Notes under the pieces: generated by a model
The model's database searches: none
The model's input: the letters and a program-made list of their open reading frames with translations, nothing else
Told to the model about the DNA's origin: nothing
Program-made: the position numbers and the translations under genes
From: Boudabousia tangfeifanii
GTDB lineage: Bacteria > Actinomycetota > Actinomycetes > Actinomycetales > Actinomycetaceae
Direction of reading: 5' to 3'
NCBI RefSeq assembly: GCF_001856685.1
Contig: NZ_CP017812.1
Location: forward strand, 248,001-312,000
Length of the DNA stretch: 64,000 nucleotides
In this document: positions 9,940-16,649 of the stretch, piece by piece
How positions within the stretch are numbered: the first letter of the stretch is position 1
Layout: each line of letters opens with the position of its first letter

Positions 9940-10383
9940 TTGGCGAATCGTAAGGTACCGGTGGCAGCTGGGAGCGCAGCGCTAAAAGCCTGCCAGGATG
10001 CTCTGAGCCAGTCTTTGGCGCAGCTGCCACCGGAAACCCGTCAAGCTTTGCCTGCCGACGAGGTGGCTACTGCTTTGCGTGAAGGGGGACGTCAGGTTCC
10101 CCGCATGCAGTTGTTTACGGCGGTGCGCTACACCTTGGAGGAATTGGCCGCGTCCTACCCAGGACGTGCCGTGGAAGTACGAGTGCCACCTGCAGGTGCC
10201 GTGCAAATCTTGGAAGGAACCGTGCATCGTCGCGGAACCCCACCTGCGGTGGTAGAAATGGATCCAGCCATTTGGTTGGCCTTGACTGTGGGCTTGGTTT
10301 CGTGGGATCTGATGCTTTCCGAGGGCGTGGTATCGGCCTCGGGCAACCGCTGCGACCTCGGCCCAATCCTGCCACTGTTTTAG
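9940..10383 (+). CDS. SCP-like (sterol carrier family) protein
   Basis: This is a 147-residue single-domain protein. Residues 60-145 (EVRVPPAGAVQILEGTVHRRGTP, PAIWLALTVGL, SASGNRCDLGPILPLF) look like the actinobacterial SCP-2-related family commonly annotated as sterol carrier family protein and found beside purine genes. The start is a TTG 12 bases after the purL stop, preceded by GCGGGGACC, so it is probably translated from the purL message. Its biochemical role is not established, and no sterol binding should be assumed. Confidence 0.75.
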   Translation: MANRKVPVAAGSAALKACQDALSQSLAQLPPETRQALPADEVATALREGGRQVPRMQLFTAVRYTLEELAASYPGRAVEVRVPPAGAVQILEGTVHRRGTPPAVVEMDPAIWLALTVGLVSWDLMLSEGVVSASGNRCDLGPILPLF

Positions 10384-10428
10384 GGGCAAGTGGGGCCTGA
10401 GGCGGCCGTGCTTTTAAGAAGAATCCAT

Positions 10429-10457
10429 TTGCCACTAGGTGGGGGAGTGTATTAGAC
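10429..10457 (+). promoter_or_regulatory. Promoter of tRNA-Gly
   Basis: TTGCCA at 10429-10434 and TTAGAC at 10452-10457 are separated by 17 bases. The -10 lies 30 bases before the tRNA 5' end, a fitting distance for a stable-RNA promoter. Confidence 0.55.
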
Positions 10458-10487
10458 TCTTACCCGTTCACCTTGGTGAATAAAACT

Positions 10488-10561
10488 GCGGACGTAGTTT
10501 AATGGTAAAACTGCAGCTTCCCAAGCTGCTGTCGCGGGTTCGATTCCCGTCGTCCGCTCCA
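10488..10561 (+). tRNA. tRNA-Gly (anticodon CCC)
   Basis: The cloverleaf folds fully. The acceptor stem GCGGACG pairs with CGTCCGC, the anticodon stem GCAGC/GCTGC encloses the loop TTCCCAA (anticodon CCC), and the T arm is GCGGGTTCGATTCCCGT. Discriminator T and CCA are encoded, ending at 10561. The prophage begins directly downstream, but the integration enzymes are serine recombinases, so the tRNA may be a neighbour and not the attachment site itself. Confidence 0.95.
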
Positions 10562-10670
10562 CTTGTTGACTAATTTGGATACAACGGGGCGCTTTCCCGG
10601 GGTTAGGCCAAAAATGGGTCGTTTTTATTTAGGGCGTGTTACCCCCGCTTTTCTTCCTTGTTGTGCAACG

Positions 10671-10715
10671 AAAAATCCCACCCTGCCACCGGTCGTGTTG
10701 CGGTGTTGGGTGGGA
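10671..10715 (-). terminator. Terminator after the recombinase genes
   Basis: A perfect 8-bp stem (TCCCACCC/GGGTGGGA) with a 24-base loop is followed on the minus strand by TTTTT. It lies 57 bases beyond the stop of the recombinase at 10772 and marks the left end of phage transcription. Confidence 0.75.
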
Positions 10716-10771
10716 GCCTTGATTGCCTGTCCGGCTAGGTGCCTGGCCTGTGTGTTGTGGCTGTCTGTTGG

Positions 10772-12376
10772 CTAGTTTTTGGTGGGTGTTGGCATGCTGA
10801 TTGTCTGCCCATCGTTGAGCGCGAAGACGATGGTGCCATTGTGGTTGATGGTGGCGTGGTCGATCAGGGTGCGCCACAGTACCGGCGTGAATTGCGTGGC
10901 GTCTTGCCCTTGGAGTTGTGTGAGGGTTTGTTGATAGCGGCGGTATTTCGCTGCGCGTTCTCGTAAATCGGTGAGGGCGGCCTCGGCCTGATGGTAGTCG
11001 GCAAGTGCCTGGTCATAGTCAGCCTCTAATCGTGCGGCCCTCGCTTCATAGTCCTTGCTGGTGAGGGCGGCCCTAGCGTTTTGGTAGGCCAGCGCGGTAA
11101 ACGCTTCCCTAGCGCGCTCAAGGCGAGCAGCACACTGGGCAAGGTGGGTTTCCGCCTGGGTGGTGTTGAAGGTGTCTGCGATGAGCTGGTCGAGCTGGGT
11201 GGCGACTTGTGTGGTGGTTACGAGTTGAGCGACTAGGTGGGTGAAGGTGGTGTGGATTTGTGCTTCGGTTAGGTGTGTGGTGGTGCAGTGGGTGTGGTTT
11301 TCGTATTTGTTGTTGCACCGCCAGATGGTGCGCTGGTATTTGGTGCCTGCGTGCCAGGTTTTTGACCCGTACCATCCCCCGCATTGTCCGCATTTGATGG
11401 TGCCCGACAGGGCATGCTTACGTGACTTCTTACCCCCAATTGTGCCTCGCTGGGTGGGTGGGTTGATAAGGGTTTGGGCGTAGTCCCACACGGCGGGTTC
11501 GATGATGGGCTCGTGGGAGCCGGTCACGTAGTATTGGGCGACCTCCCCTTGATTGGTGATGCGCTCTTTGGTGAGGAAGTCGCGGGTGTAGGTTTTTTGC
11601 AGCAGCGCATCACCTTTGTATTTCTCGTTGGTCAAGATGGAGCGGATGGTTGCTGCATGCCAGCGTTTCTTCCCCCTCGCGGTTGGCACACCAAGGTTTT
11701 GGAGGGTGGTGGCGATAGCACGGGGTGTTTTGCCTTCTAGACACAGAGCGTAAATCAGCCTGACTACTTTGGCTTGCTCAGGGTTGATTACAAGCCCTCC
11801 GTCTTGGCCTTTTTCGTAGCCGAGGAAAGAACCGTAAGGGATGGTCACCTTCCCATCGGCAAAGCGTTTCCTATGCCCCCAAGTCACGTTCTCGCTAATG
11901 GAGCGGGCTTCTTCTTGGGCCAGGGATGACATGATGGTGATGAGTAGTTCACCCTTGGAATCCAGAGTCCAAATATTCTCACGCTGAAAGTAGACCTCAA
12001 CCCCGGCATCTTTGAGCTTACGCACGGTGGTCAGGGAGTCGACGGTGTTACGGGCGAAGCGTGACACTGATTTGGTGACAATCAGGTCGATCTTGCCCGC
12101 CAGGGCGTCAGCAACCATGGTTCGGAAGCCTGCACGTTTCGCTGTGGAGGTGCCGGTGATGCCCTCATCGGTGTAGACCTTGACCAGTTCCCAACCCGGA
12201 TGGTCGGTGATGAAAGTGGTGTAGTAATCCACCTGCGCCTGATAACTCGAGGCCTGGTCTTCATTATCGGTTGACACTCGCGCATACCCCGCCACCCGCT
12301 TCGTTGTGGTGGCGGCGAGGGGTTTGCCGGTGTGTAAGGCGCGTGTGGCAGGAATCTTGGTAACAGTCGGACTCAC
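10772..12376 (-). CDS. Large serine recombinase (second of a tandem pair)
   Basis: This 534-residue large serine recombinase probably cuts and rejoins att sites for prophage integration or excision. The resolvase domain starts at VAGYARVSTDNED with the catalytic serine in YARVS (about residue 33), and continues with TKSVSRFARNTVDSL. A recombinase domain follows, then a zinc ribbon (IKCGQCGGWYG with later Cys/His) and a coiled coil near residues 400-490. Its ATG overlaps the stop of the upstream recombinase by 4 bases (ATGA), so both are made from one message. Confidence 0.9.
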   Translation of the reverse strand: MSPTVTKIPATRALHTGKPLAATTTKRVAGYARVSTDNEDQASSYQAQVDYYTTFITDHPGWELVKVYTDEGITGTSTAKRAGFRTMVADALAGKIDLIVTKSVSRFARNTVDSLTTVRKLKDAGVEVYFQRENIWTLDSKGELLITIMSSLAQEEARSISENVTWGHRKRFADGKVTIPYGSFLGYEKGQDGGLVINPEQAKVVRLIYALCLEGKTPRAIATTLQNLGVPTARGKKRWHAATIRSILTNEKYKGDALLQKTYTRDFLTKERITNQGEVAQYYVTGSHEPIIEPAVWDYAQTLINPPTQRGTIGGKKSRKHALSGTIKCGQCGGWYGSKTWHAGTKYQRTIWRCNNKYENHTHCTTTHLTEAQIHTTFTHLVAQLVTTTQVATQLDQLIADTFNTTQAETHLAQCAARLERAREAFTALAYQNARAALTSKDYEARAARLEADYDQALADYHQAEAALTDLRERAAKYRRYQQTLTQLQGQDATQFTPVLWRTLIDHATINHNGTIVFALNDGQTISMPTPTKN

Positions 12377-13674
12377 GACTGGCTCCTTCCAGGAAGTGTT
12401 TGAGTTTCTGGTGTTTTCGCCGCGTTCTCAGCTAGGTTGGCGGTCTCAAGCAGCGTTACGTGCCGCCTGGTGCCATCCTTCAGGTGGAAGTCCAGCTCAT
12501 CAGACGAGATAAGAATTGTTTTGACCTGCTCCCACACAGCCCTTTCATCGAATTCATCTAACTTGAGGACTGCCATGGTGGCGGTTTTCAGGTGGGCCTC
12601 ACGGATGTTTGGGGCTTTACAGGGGTTACCTTTACCTTGGCAGGCAGTGTGGCAACGCCAGTACTTATAGTCAGGTAGCCGGAAGCGCTGCTTGGTTTTA
12701 CGGTGAAACGCTTTGCCACACGCACCACAAATCACCCGCCCCGTAAAACATCCGGTGTTCAGGGATGGGACCGCGCCTTTCCCCAGGGTGCGTCGACGCT
12801 GAATCTCAGCCTGCACTGCCTTGAAAGTATCCCGGTCGATGATGGGCGGGTGCGTGTCTTTAGCGTAATATTTAGGAAGTTCACCTTTGTTCACGCGCTG
12901 TGGGCCACGGATACCATCAAGGTAGTGTTTTTGCATGAGCGTATCGCCCATGTAGCGTTCGTTTTCGAGCATCCGGCGGATAACCATCGCATCAATCTTT
13001 TTCCCCCGTTTGCCCCGTATCCCCTCACGGTAGAGTTGGTCGGCTAGTTTGTCTGGGGAAATACCCTCTAGGTAGGAGGCGAAAATGCGCCGCACGATGG
13101 GTGCCTCGACGGGGTTGATATGGAACTGGGTGCCATCCCAGTCATACCCGTACAAGTAGTGGCTATTGGGTTTACCCTGTTCATAGTTACGACGGATCGA
13201 CCACTTGACCGCCTCACTATTAGCCTCAGACTCACCTTGGGCGAAAGACGCCAGGAGGGTTAGGAGTAGTTCGCCGTCGGTGGTGGCCGTGGAAATGTTT
13301 TCGCGTTCGAACCGCAGTTCCACCCCCAAAGCGGTCAGTTCACGGCAGGTCGCCAGCACGTCCACCGTGTTACGCCCCAGACGACTAATCGACTTGGTGA
13401 GCACTAGGTCCACTTCACCTGCCCTACAGGCGGCCATGAGTTGTTTAAAGCCCTCGCGGTTTTGGTTGGTACCACTTTTACCGTTATCGATGAATACTCC
13501 GATGTAGCGCCATCCGGGGGTGTTTTGGATGAGGGTGGAGTAGTGGTGGATTTGGGCAGCCAAGGACTTTGGGGAGCGCTCGTTGACCGCGCTGATGCGC
13601 GCATAAGCTGCCACCCGCACCAGTGGTGGTTTTTCTTGTGGTGGCGGGGTAATACGCTTAATCTGCCTAGTCAT
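12373..13674 (-). CDS. Large serine recombinase (first of a tandem pair)
   Basis: This 433-residue enzyme has the resolvase core VAAYARISAVNERSPKSLAAQ (nucleophile in YARIS, about residue 27) and TKSISRLGRNTVDVL, a recombinase domain with LENERYMGDTLMQK, and a zinc ribbon ICGACGKAFHRKT. It lacks the long coiled coil of its partner. Two different large serine recombinases in tandem recall CcrA/CcrB-style pairs, in which both may be needed; that is inference. The small gene at 13691 ends 16 bases upstream. Confidence 0.9.
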   Translation of the reverse strand: MTRQIKRITPPPQEKPPLVRVAAYARISAVNERSPKSLAAQIHHYSTLIQNTPGWRYIGVFIDNGKSGTNQNREGFKQLMAACRAGEVDLVLTKSISRLGRNTVDVLATCRELTALGVELRFERENISTATTDGELLLTLLASFAQGESEANSEAVKWSIRRNYEQGKPNSHYLYGYDWDGTQFHINPVEAPIVRRIFASYLEGISPDKLADQLYREGIRGKRGKKIDAMVIRRMLENERYMGDTLMQKHYLDGIRGPQRVNKGELPKYYAKDTHPPIIDRDTFKAVQAEIQRRRTLGKGAVPSLNTGCFTGRVICGACGKAFHRKTKQRFRLPDYKYWRCHTACQGKGNPCKAPNIREAHLKTATMAVLKLDEFDERAVWEQVKTILISSDELDFHLKDGTRRHVTLLETANLAENAAKTPETQTLPGRSQS

Positions 13675-13690
13675 AGCCGGTTGTCTCCTT

Positions 13691-13918
13691 TTAGTCGTTC
13701 GGGTTTGTATCCGTCTGGTTCAATAACTCACTTGAAAGGGCTGGAAAATCCAGTCGAACCTGCGCAAGCAAGCCCACTAAAGACCCCGGCACGCTCGAAG
13801 TTAGGCGCTCAACGCACTTGGCTAGTTCATCCCTGGTGAGCACACCTTGATCGTTAAGGTGAAAGAGGTGCTCGAGGGCAAGCAATGAGCGGGCTTCACA
13901 GGGCAGGTCCAGTTCCAT
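13691..13918 (-). CDS. Small protein of the recombinase cassette
   Basis: This 75-residue acidic protein starts at an ATG overlapping the stop of the upstream zinc/HTH gene (TGATG); a start 12 bases further up is possible. It contains a helix-rich segment (ARSLLALEHLFHLNDQGVLTRDELAKCVERL) and no recognised domain. Tight packing between the DNA-binding protein and the recombinases suggests it works in integration or its control. A directionality factor is possible but unproven. Confidence 0.6.
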   Translation of the reverse strand: MELDLPCEARSLLALEHLFHLNDQGVLTRDELAKCVERLTSSVPGSLVGLLAQVRLDFPALSSELLNQTDTNPND

Positions 13919-14319
13919 CACTGGCCCCACCGGGTTTTTGTGTAGCAGGCGTGGCAGCAGTACTTCCGGCGCGCATCCCCATACACGCTTACCCGTATCC
14001 CGCAGCCTTTGCAGGTAAAAACCCGTTCTGGGCTACGATCGCCTGCCTCGGGATGCAGGTGCCACCAGGTGCGCCGGTGTGTTGGTGAGCAAAAACGTTG
14101 GGTTGAACGTGAAGGGTTAAAGTCGGCTCCGCAATACCTGCATACCCCCACGCCTAAAGGCTGGGCGGGTTTAGTACCTTCGGGTGTGATGTGTTGGCGG
14201 GATAGATACCCTTTGGCGGCATCACGCGATATACCAAGATGCGCGCTAATCTCGCTAAGCCCATAACCAGCCCGGCGCAGCCTAGTAAGTGCCTGTTTTT
14301 CTACCTGTGACAAGGCCAC
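13918..14319 (-). CDS. HTH and zinc-binding DNA-binding protein heading the recombinase cassette
   Basis: This 133-residue protein starts at GTG. Residues 5-45 (EKQALTRLRRAGYGLSEISAHLGISRDAAKGYLSR) form a helix-turn-helix. The rest holds two treble-clef-like zinc motifs, CRYCGADFNPSRSTQRFCSPTHR and CKGCGIRVSVYGDARRKYCCHAC (shown in part). It heads the four-gene unit ending with the two recombinases, and a copy of the 40-bp leader element lies 48 bases upstream. It may act as an architectural or regulatory factor for recombination. Confidence 0.7.
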   Translation of the reverse strand: MALSQVEKQALTRLRRAGYGLSEISAHLGISRDAAKGYLSRQHITPEGTKPAQPLGVGVCRYCGADFNPSRSTQRFCSPTHRRTWWHLHPEAGDRSPERVFTCKGCGIRVSVYGDARRKYCCHACYTKTRWGQ

Positions 14320-14366
14320 CTGTTAGCACCCCCTGTGTGCTAATTGGTGCCCCACCTCTTGGGGCT

Positions 14367-14406
14367 CTCACAAGCAGGTCAAAACCACCCCAAGAATTAA
14401 CCACCT
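14367..14406. repeat. 40-bp leader element, copy 1 of 3
   Basis: The sequence CACAAGCAGGTCAAAACCAC...AATTAACCACC recurs at 47006 and 54422. This copy lies in the leader of the recombinase cassette. In all three places the element is on the 5' side of a minus-strand unit. Confidence 0.8.
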
Positions 14407-14414
14407 CTAGGCAC

Positions 14415-14461
14415 GCAAAAAGCGCCCCCACCCAACCCACTGAAGGGTCAGGTGAGGGCGC
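14415..14461 (-). terminator. Terminator after the lysis cassette
   Basis: Inverted arms around GCGCCC.CACC and GGTGAGGGCGC are followed on the minus strand by CTTTTTGC. It lies 26 bases after the amidase stop and ends late-gene transcription. Confidence 0.85.
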
Positions 14462-14487
14462 ATGAAAAGGCTTGAAGCCAGGCTGTT

Positions 14488-15255
14488 TTAGTAGCCTAGC
14501 TTCTTGTTCACCAGGGCTTGGACCGCCTTGTAGTTGGCTCCCAGGCGGCGTCGGCGTTCGTCTCCGTTTCCGTACTCGCCTCGAATGACCGCATCAGCCA
14601 AAGCATTCAGGTCAGGACCTGAGGAGACGGGTGTGGAACCGTAACCCAGGCGCTGGTTCACAATCGCCTGCACCGCCGAATACTTCGAACCCAGCCGGCG
14701 CTTGCGTTCGTCACCGTTGCCATAGTCGCCGCGTAGTACCGCGTCTGCCAGGGCATTCAGGTCACCAGATGGAGAATCAACACCAGATGCCGAGCGCCCG
14801 TTGCCGCCTCCCCCTCCTAGCCATGGTGCGAGCACAGTGGTGGGTGGGTAGTAGCGTCCTGGGCAGTCCGTAGAGGAGCAATCCTTATGCCCCAGGATGG
14901 TCAGTGGCCCATGCTTAGCTTGCAGGTCTCGGATTAGTTCAGCCACGGTGGCTTTATCCGCGTCAGAGCAGCGGGGGTTGCACTCGATCCCGATGGACTC
15001 CAAATTCTTGACCCAGTTGCCGGCGTGGTAGGCGGTGTTTCCATCTGCGACGAGTTGGGCGACGCGTCCGGCCTCTGCCACGTAGTGGGCGGATGTGTTG
15101 TTGCCGCCGCGTTCGAACCAGCGGATAGTGCCCTCAAAGGTGGGGTGTTTGGCGGGGTCATCCCAGTGATGCACCACAATGTATTTAATGCGGTGGCCTT
15201 GGCGGCCTGTCGTGAAAGCGGTGGCGTCGTGGGAATGGTCAATCGTGTAAGACAT
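14488..15255 (-). CDS. Endolysin: N-acetylmuramoyl-L-alanine amidase with two CW_7 repeats
   Basis: The enzyme cleaves the amide bond between muramic acid and the stem peptide at lysis. Residues 1-145 form an Amidase_2 domain with zinc ligands visible in YIVVHHWDD and GHKDCSSTDCPGRYYPP. A Gly-rich linker leads to two near-identical Cpl-7-type wall-binding repeats (DLNALADAVLRGDYGNGDER and DLNALADAVIRGEYGNGDER). The start MSYTIDHSH is chosen because GGAG lies 6 bases ahead of it. There is no signal peptide, so release depends on the membrane proteins encoded upstream. Confidence 0.92.
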   Translation of the reverse strand: MSYTIDHSHDATAFTTGRQGHRIKYIVVHHWDDPAKHPTFEGTIRWFERGGNNTSAHYVAEAGRVAQLVADGNTAYHAGNWVKNLESIGIECNPRCSDADKATVAELIRDLQAKHGPLTILGHKDCSSTDCPGRYYPPTTVLAPWLGGGGGNGRSASGVDSPSGDLNALADAVLRGDYGNGDERKRRLGSKYSAVQAIVNQRLGYGSTPVSSGPDLNALADAVIRGEYGNGDERRRRLGANYKAVQALVNKKLGY

Positions 15256-15285
15256 GAGAATCTCCATGATGTAGTGGATGGGTTT

Positions 15286-15444
15286 TTAGGGTTGGACGAT
15301 CACGTGCAACCAAATCAGCGCGGTCAGGAGCGGGGTGATGGCCTGCTCCCACACCCACCAGGACAGAACGACCAGGCCAGCAACCATGAAGATGCTGGCC
15401 AAAGCAGTGAGGGTGGCTGGCAGGTGGGAGGCGGGTTTAGTCAC
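15286..15444 (-). CDS. Small two-helix membrane protein of the lysis cassette
   Basis: This 52-residue protein starts at one of four consecutive GTG codons inside the end of the holin gene (overlap about 8 bases). Its sequence is hydrophobic, with two likely helices (ATLTALASIFMVAGLVVLSWW and ITPLLTALIWLHVIV). The place between holin and amidase suggests a second holin component or antiholin. It is short enough to be missed by length cut-offs. Confidence 0.6.
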   Translation of the reverse strand: MTKPASHLPATLTALASIFMVAGLVVLSWWVWEQAITPLLTALIWLHVIVQP

Positions 15445-16012
15445 CACCACCACCTGTCTCGACTTCGGGCGCGGGTTTGGTGGTGTGGGCTAGAGGCTTA
15501 CGCACTTCTGCGATGTTGACTTCAGGGACATGTGGACGCGGCACCGCCACCGGCTCACTCGTGTTTGTTGCGGCGTGGCGGCCGTGGGCCGAGTTCAAAA
15601 GACCATCCGCCATGGTGCTTTCACGCTCGGTGAGGGTGGCTAAGGCCTGGCTGAACTTGGGTGGTACTGGCAGGCCTAGGACGGTGGCGTTTTCAATCAA
15701 GCTGATGCCTTCGTTGGCGATGTAGAAGAAGATCACCGCACCGCGAAGCACCCCCACCCCGCCGAGCACGTGGGTGTCCATCAACTGGGCCAGAGCAACA
15801 AAGGCGAGGATAAGCATTTTCCCGAACAGCCCCTTAAACCCAACAGCCGAGCTGAGGCGTCGGGTGGTGATGGCTGCCATCACCCCGGAGATGTAGTCGG
15901 CGGTGATGAAGGCGAGCAGGGTGTAGAGCAGGGCATCGGGGGTGCCAAACACCCAACCAGCAGCTCCGCCAATGATTCCGGCGATGGTGCGTAGATAGTG
16001 GTCTAGTGGCAT
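15437..16012 (-). CDS. Phage holin family protein
   Basis: This 191-residue protein has three or more hydrophobic segments in residues 5-105 (GIIGGAAGWVFG, YTLLAFITADYISGVMAAI, MLILAFVALAQLMD, VIFFYIANEGISLIENA). The TADYISGVMAA and NEGISLIENA motifs are typical of the TIGR01593-type toxin-secretion/lysis holin family. A Pro-rich soluble tail with a Gly run follows. It should form the membrane lesion that frees the amidase. Confidence 0.9.
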   Translation of the reverse strand: MPLDHYLRTIAGIIGGAAGWVFGTPDALLYTLLAFITADYISGVMAAITTRRLSSAVGFKGLFGKMLILAFVALAQLMDTHVLGGVGVLRGAVIFFYIANEGISLIENATVLGLPVPPKFSQALATLTERESTMADGLLNSAHGRHAATNTSEPVAVPRPHVPEVNIAEVRKPLAHTTKPAPEVETGGGGD

Positions 16013-16047
16013 GAGAAATCAGATCCTTCCAAGAAATGGGTAAGCGA

Positions 16048-16079
16048 AAGCCCCGAGGCTTTATTGGCCGTCGGGGCTT
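16048..16079 (-). terminator. Hairpin around the stop of the 44-residue gene
   Basis: AAGCCCCGA and TCGGGGCTT form a 9-bp perfect stem enclosing 14 bases that include the stop codon of the small upstream gene. The T-tract after it is weak, so it may only attenuate or protect the message before the holin gene. Confidence 0.5.
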
Positions 16080-16195
16080 GGTGGGATTGTGAAGATGTGG
16101 GTTTCAGGTTCCACCAGGGGCGGTGGTTCTGCTTCTTTTGGTGGCGTTAGTGGTTGAGCAACCACGCCTTCTGGCGGGGTGGGGTCAATCTCCAT
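16061..16195 (-). CDS. 44-residue Pro/Glu-rich phage protein
   Basis: An ATG overlaps the preceding stop (TGATG), giving a 44-residue product rich in Pro and Glu (PPKEAEPPPLVEPE). Small genes in this spot between tail fibre and holin are often XkdX-like, but no family motif is visible here. Coupled start and conserved position support it as a gene. Confidence 0.5.
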   Translation of the reverse strand: MEIDPTPPEGVVAQPLTPPKEAEPPPLVEPETHIFTIPPSPDGQ

Positions 16196-16629
16196 CAGGG
16201 CACCTCCATCACGGTGGCTTCCTCCAACGCGTCGGATAGCAGGTCGTAGGCAGTAGCGTCGCTGCCGGAAAAGGTACCCGGATAATCCACTAAGGCTTTG
16301 GTGAGGATGGCGTATTGATTCTCGTAGGTTTCGGGAACCAATACAGCCTCACCCATGAGGGCCTGGTGTTCGGCCTTGAACTCACTAGCTTGAACTGGAT
16401 CCTTGAGTGTGAACCCGCCGGCCTCATCAAGGACAATCTCGCCAGTTTCGTCGAGGGTGGCGTACTGGCGAGCCAACTCCACCTCAGATACTCCCAAGGC
16501 TTCAAGGTGAACAAGGAGCGAGGCGTGAAGTTTGGTTCTGGCCCTCGAGGTTGCCCCGGCCAGTTCTAGCCCCTCGAGCAACTGGCAGACACTGGGTATG
16601 TTGCGGTTTTCGATTTTCATCGTCGGCAT
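16195..16629 (-). CDS. Phage protein, DUF1617-like
   Basis: This 144-residue protein follows the tail spike gene by 20 bases and starts at an ATG after AAGGAGAATCC. The N-terminus MKIENRNIPSVCQLLEGLEL and the overall helix pattern resemble DUF1617 proteins, which occupy this slot in many Gram-positive siphophages. The role is unknown; a baseplate or host-range accessory is likely. The family call is tentative. Confidence 0.55.
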   Translation of the reverse strand: MPTMKIENRNIPSVCQLLEGLELAGATSRARTKLHASLLVHLEALGVSEVELARQYATLDETGEIVLDEAGGFTLKDPVQASEFKAEHQALMGEAVLVPETYENQYAILTKALVDYPGTFSGSDATAYDLLSDALEEATVMEVP

Positions 16630-16649
16630 GGATTCTCCTTGGGGATTGG

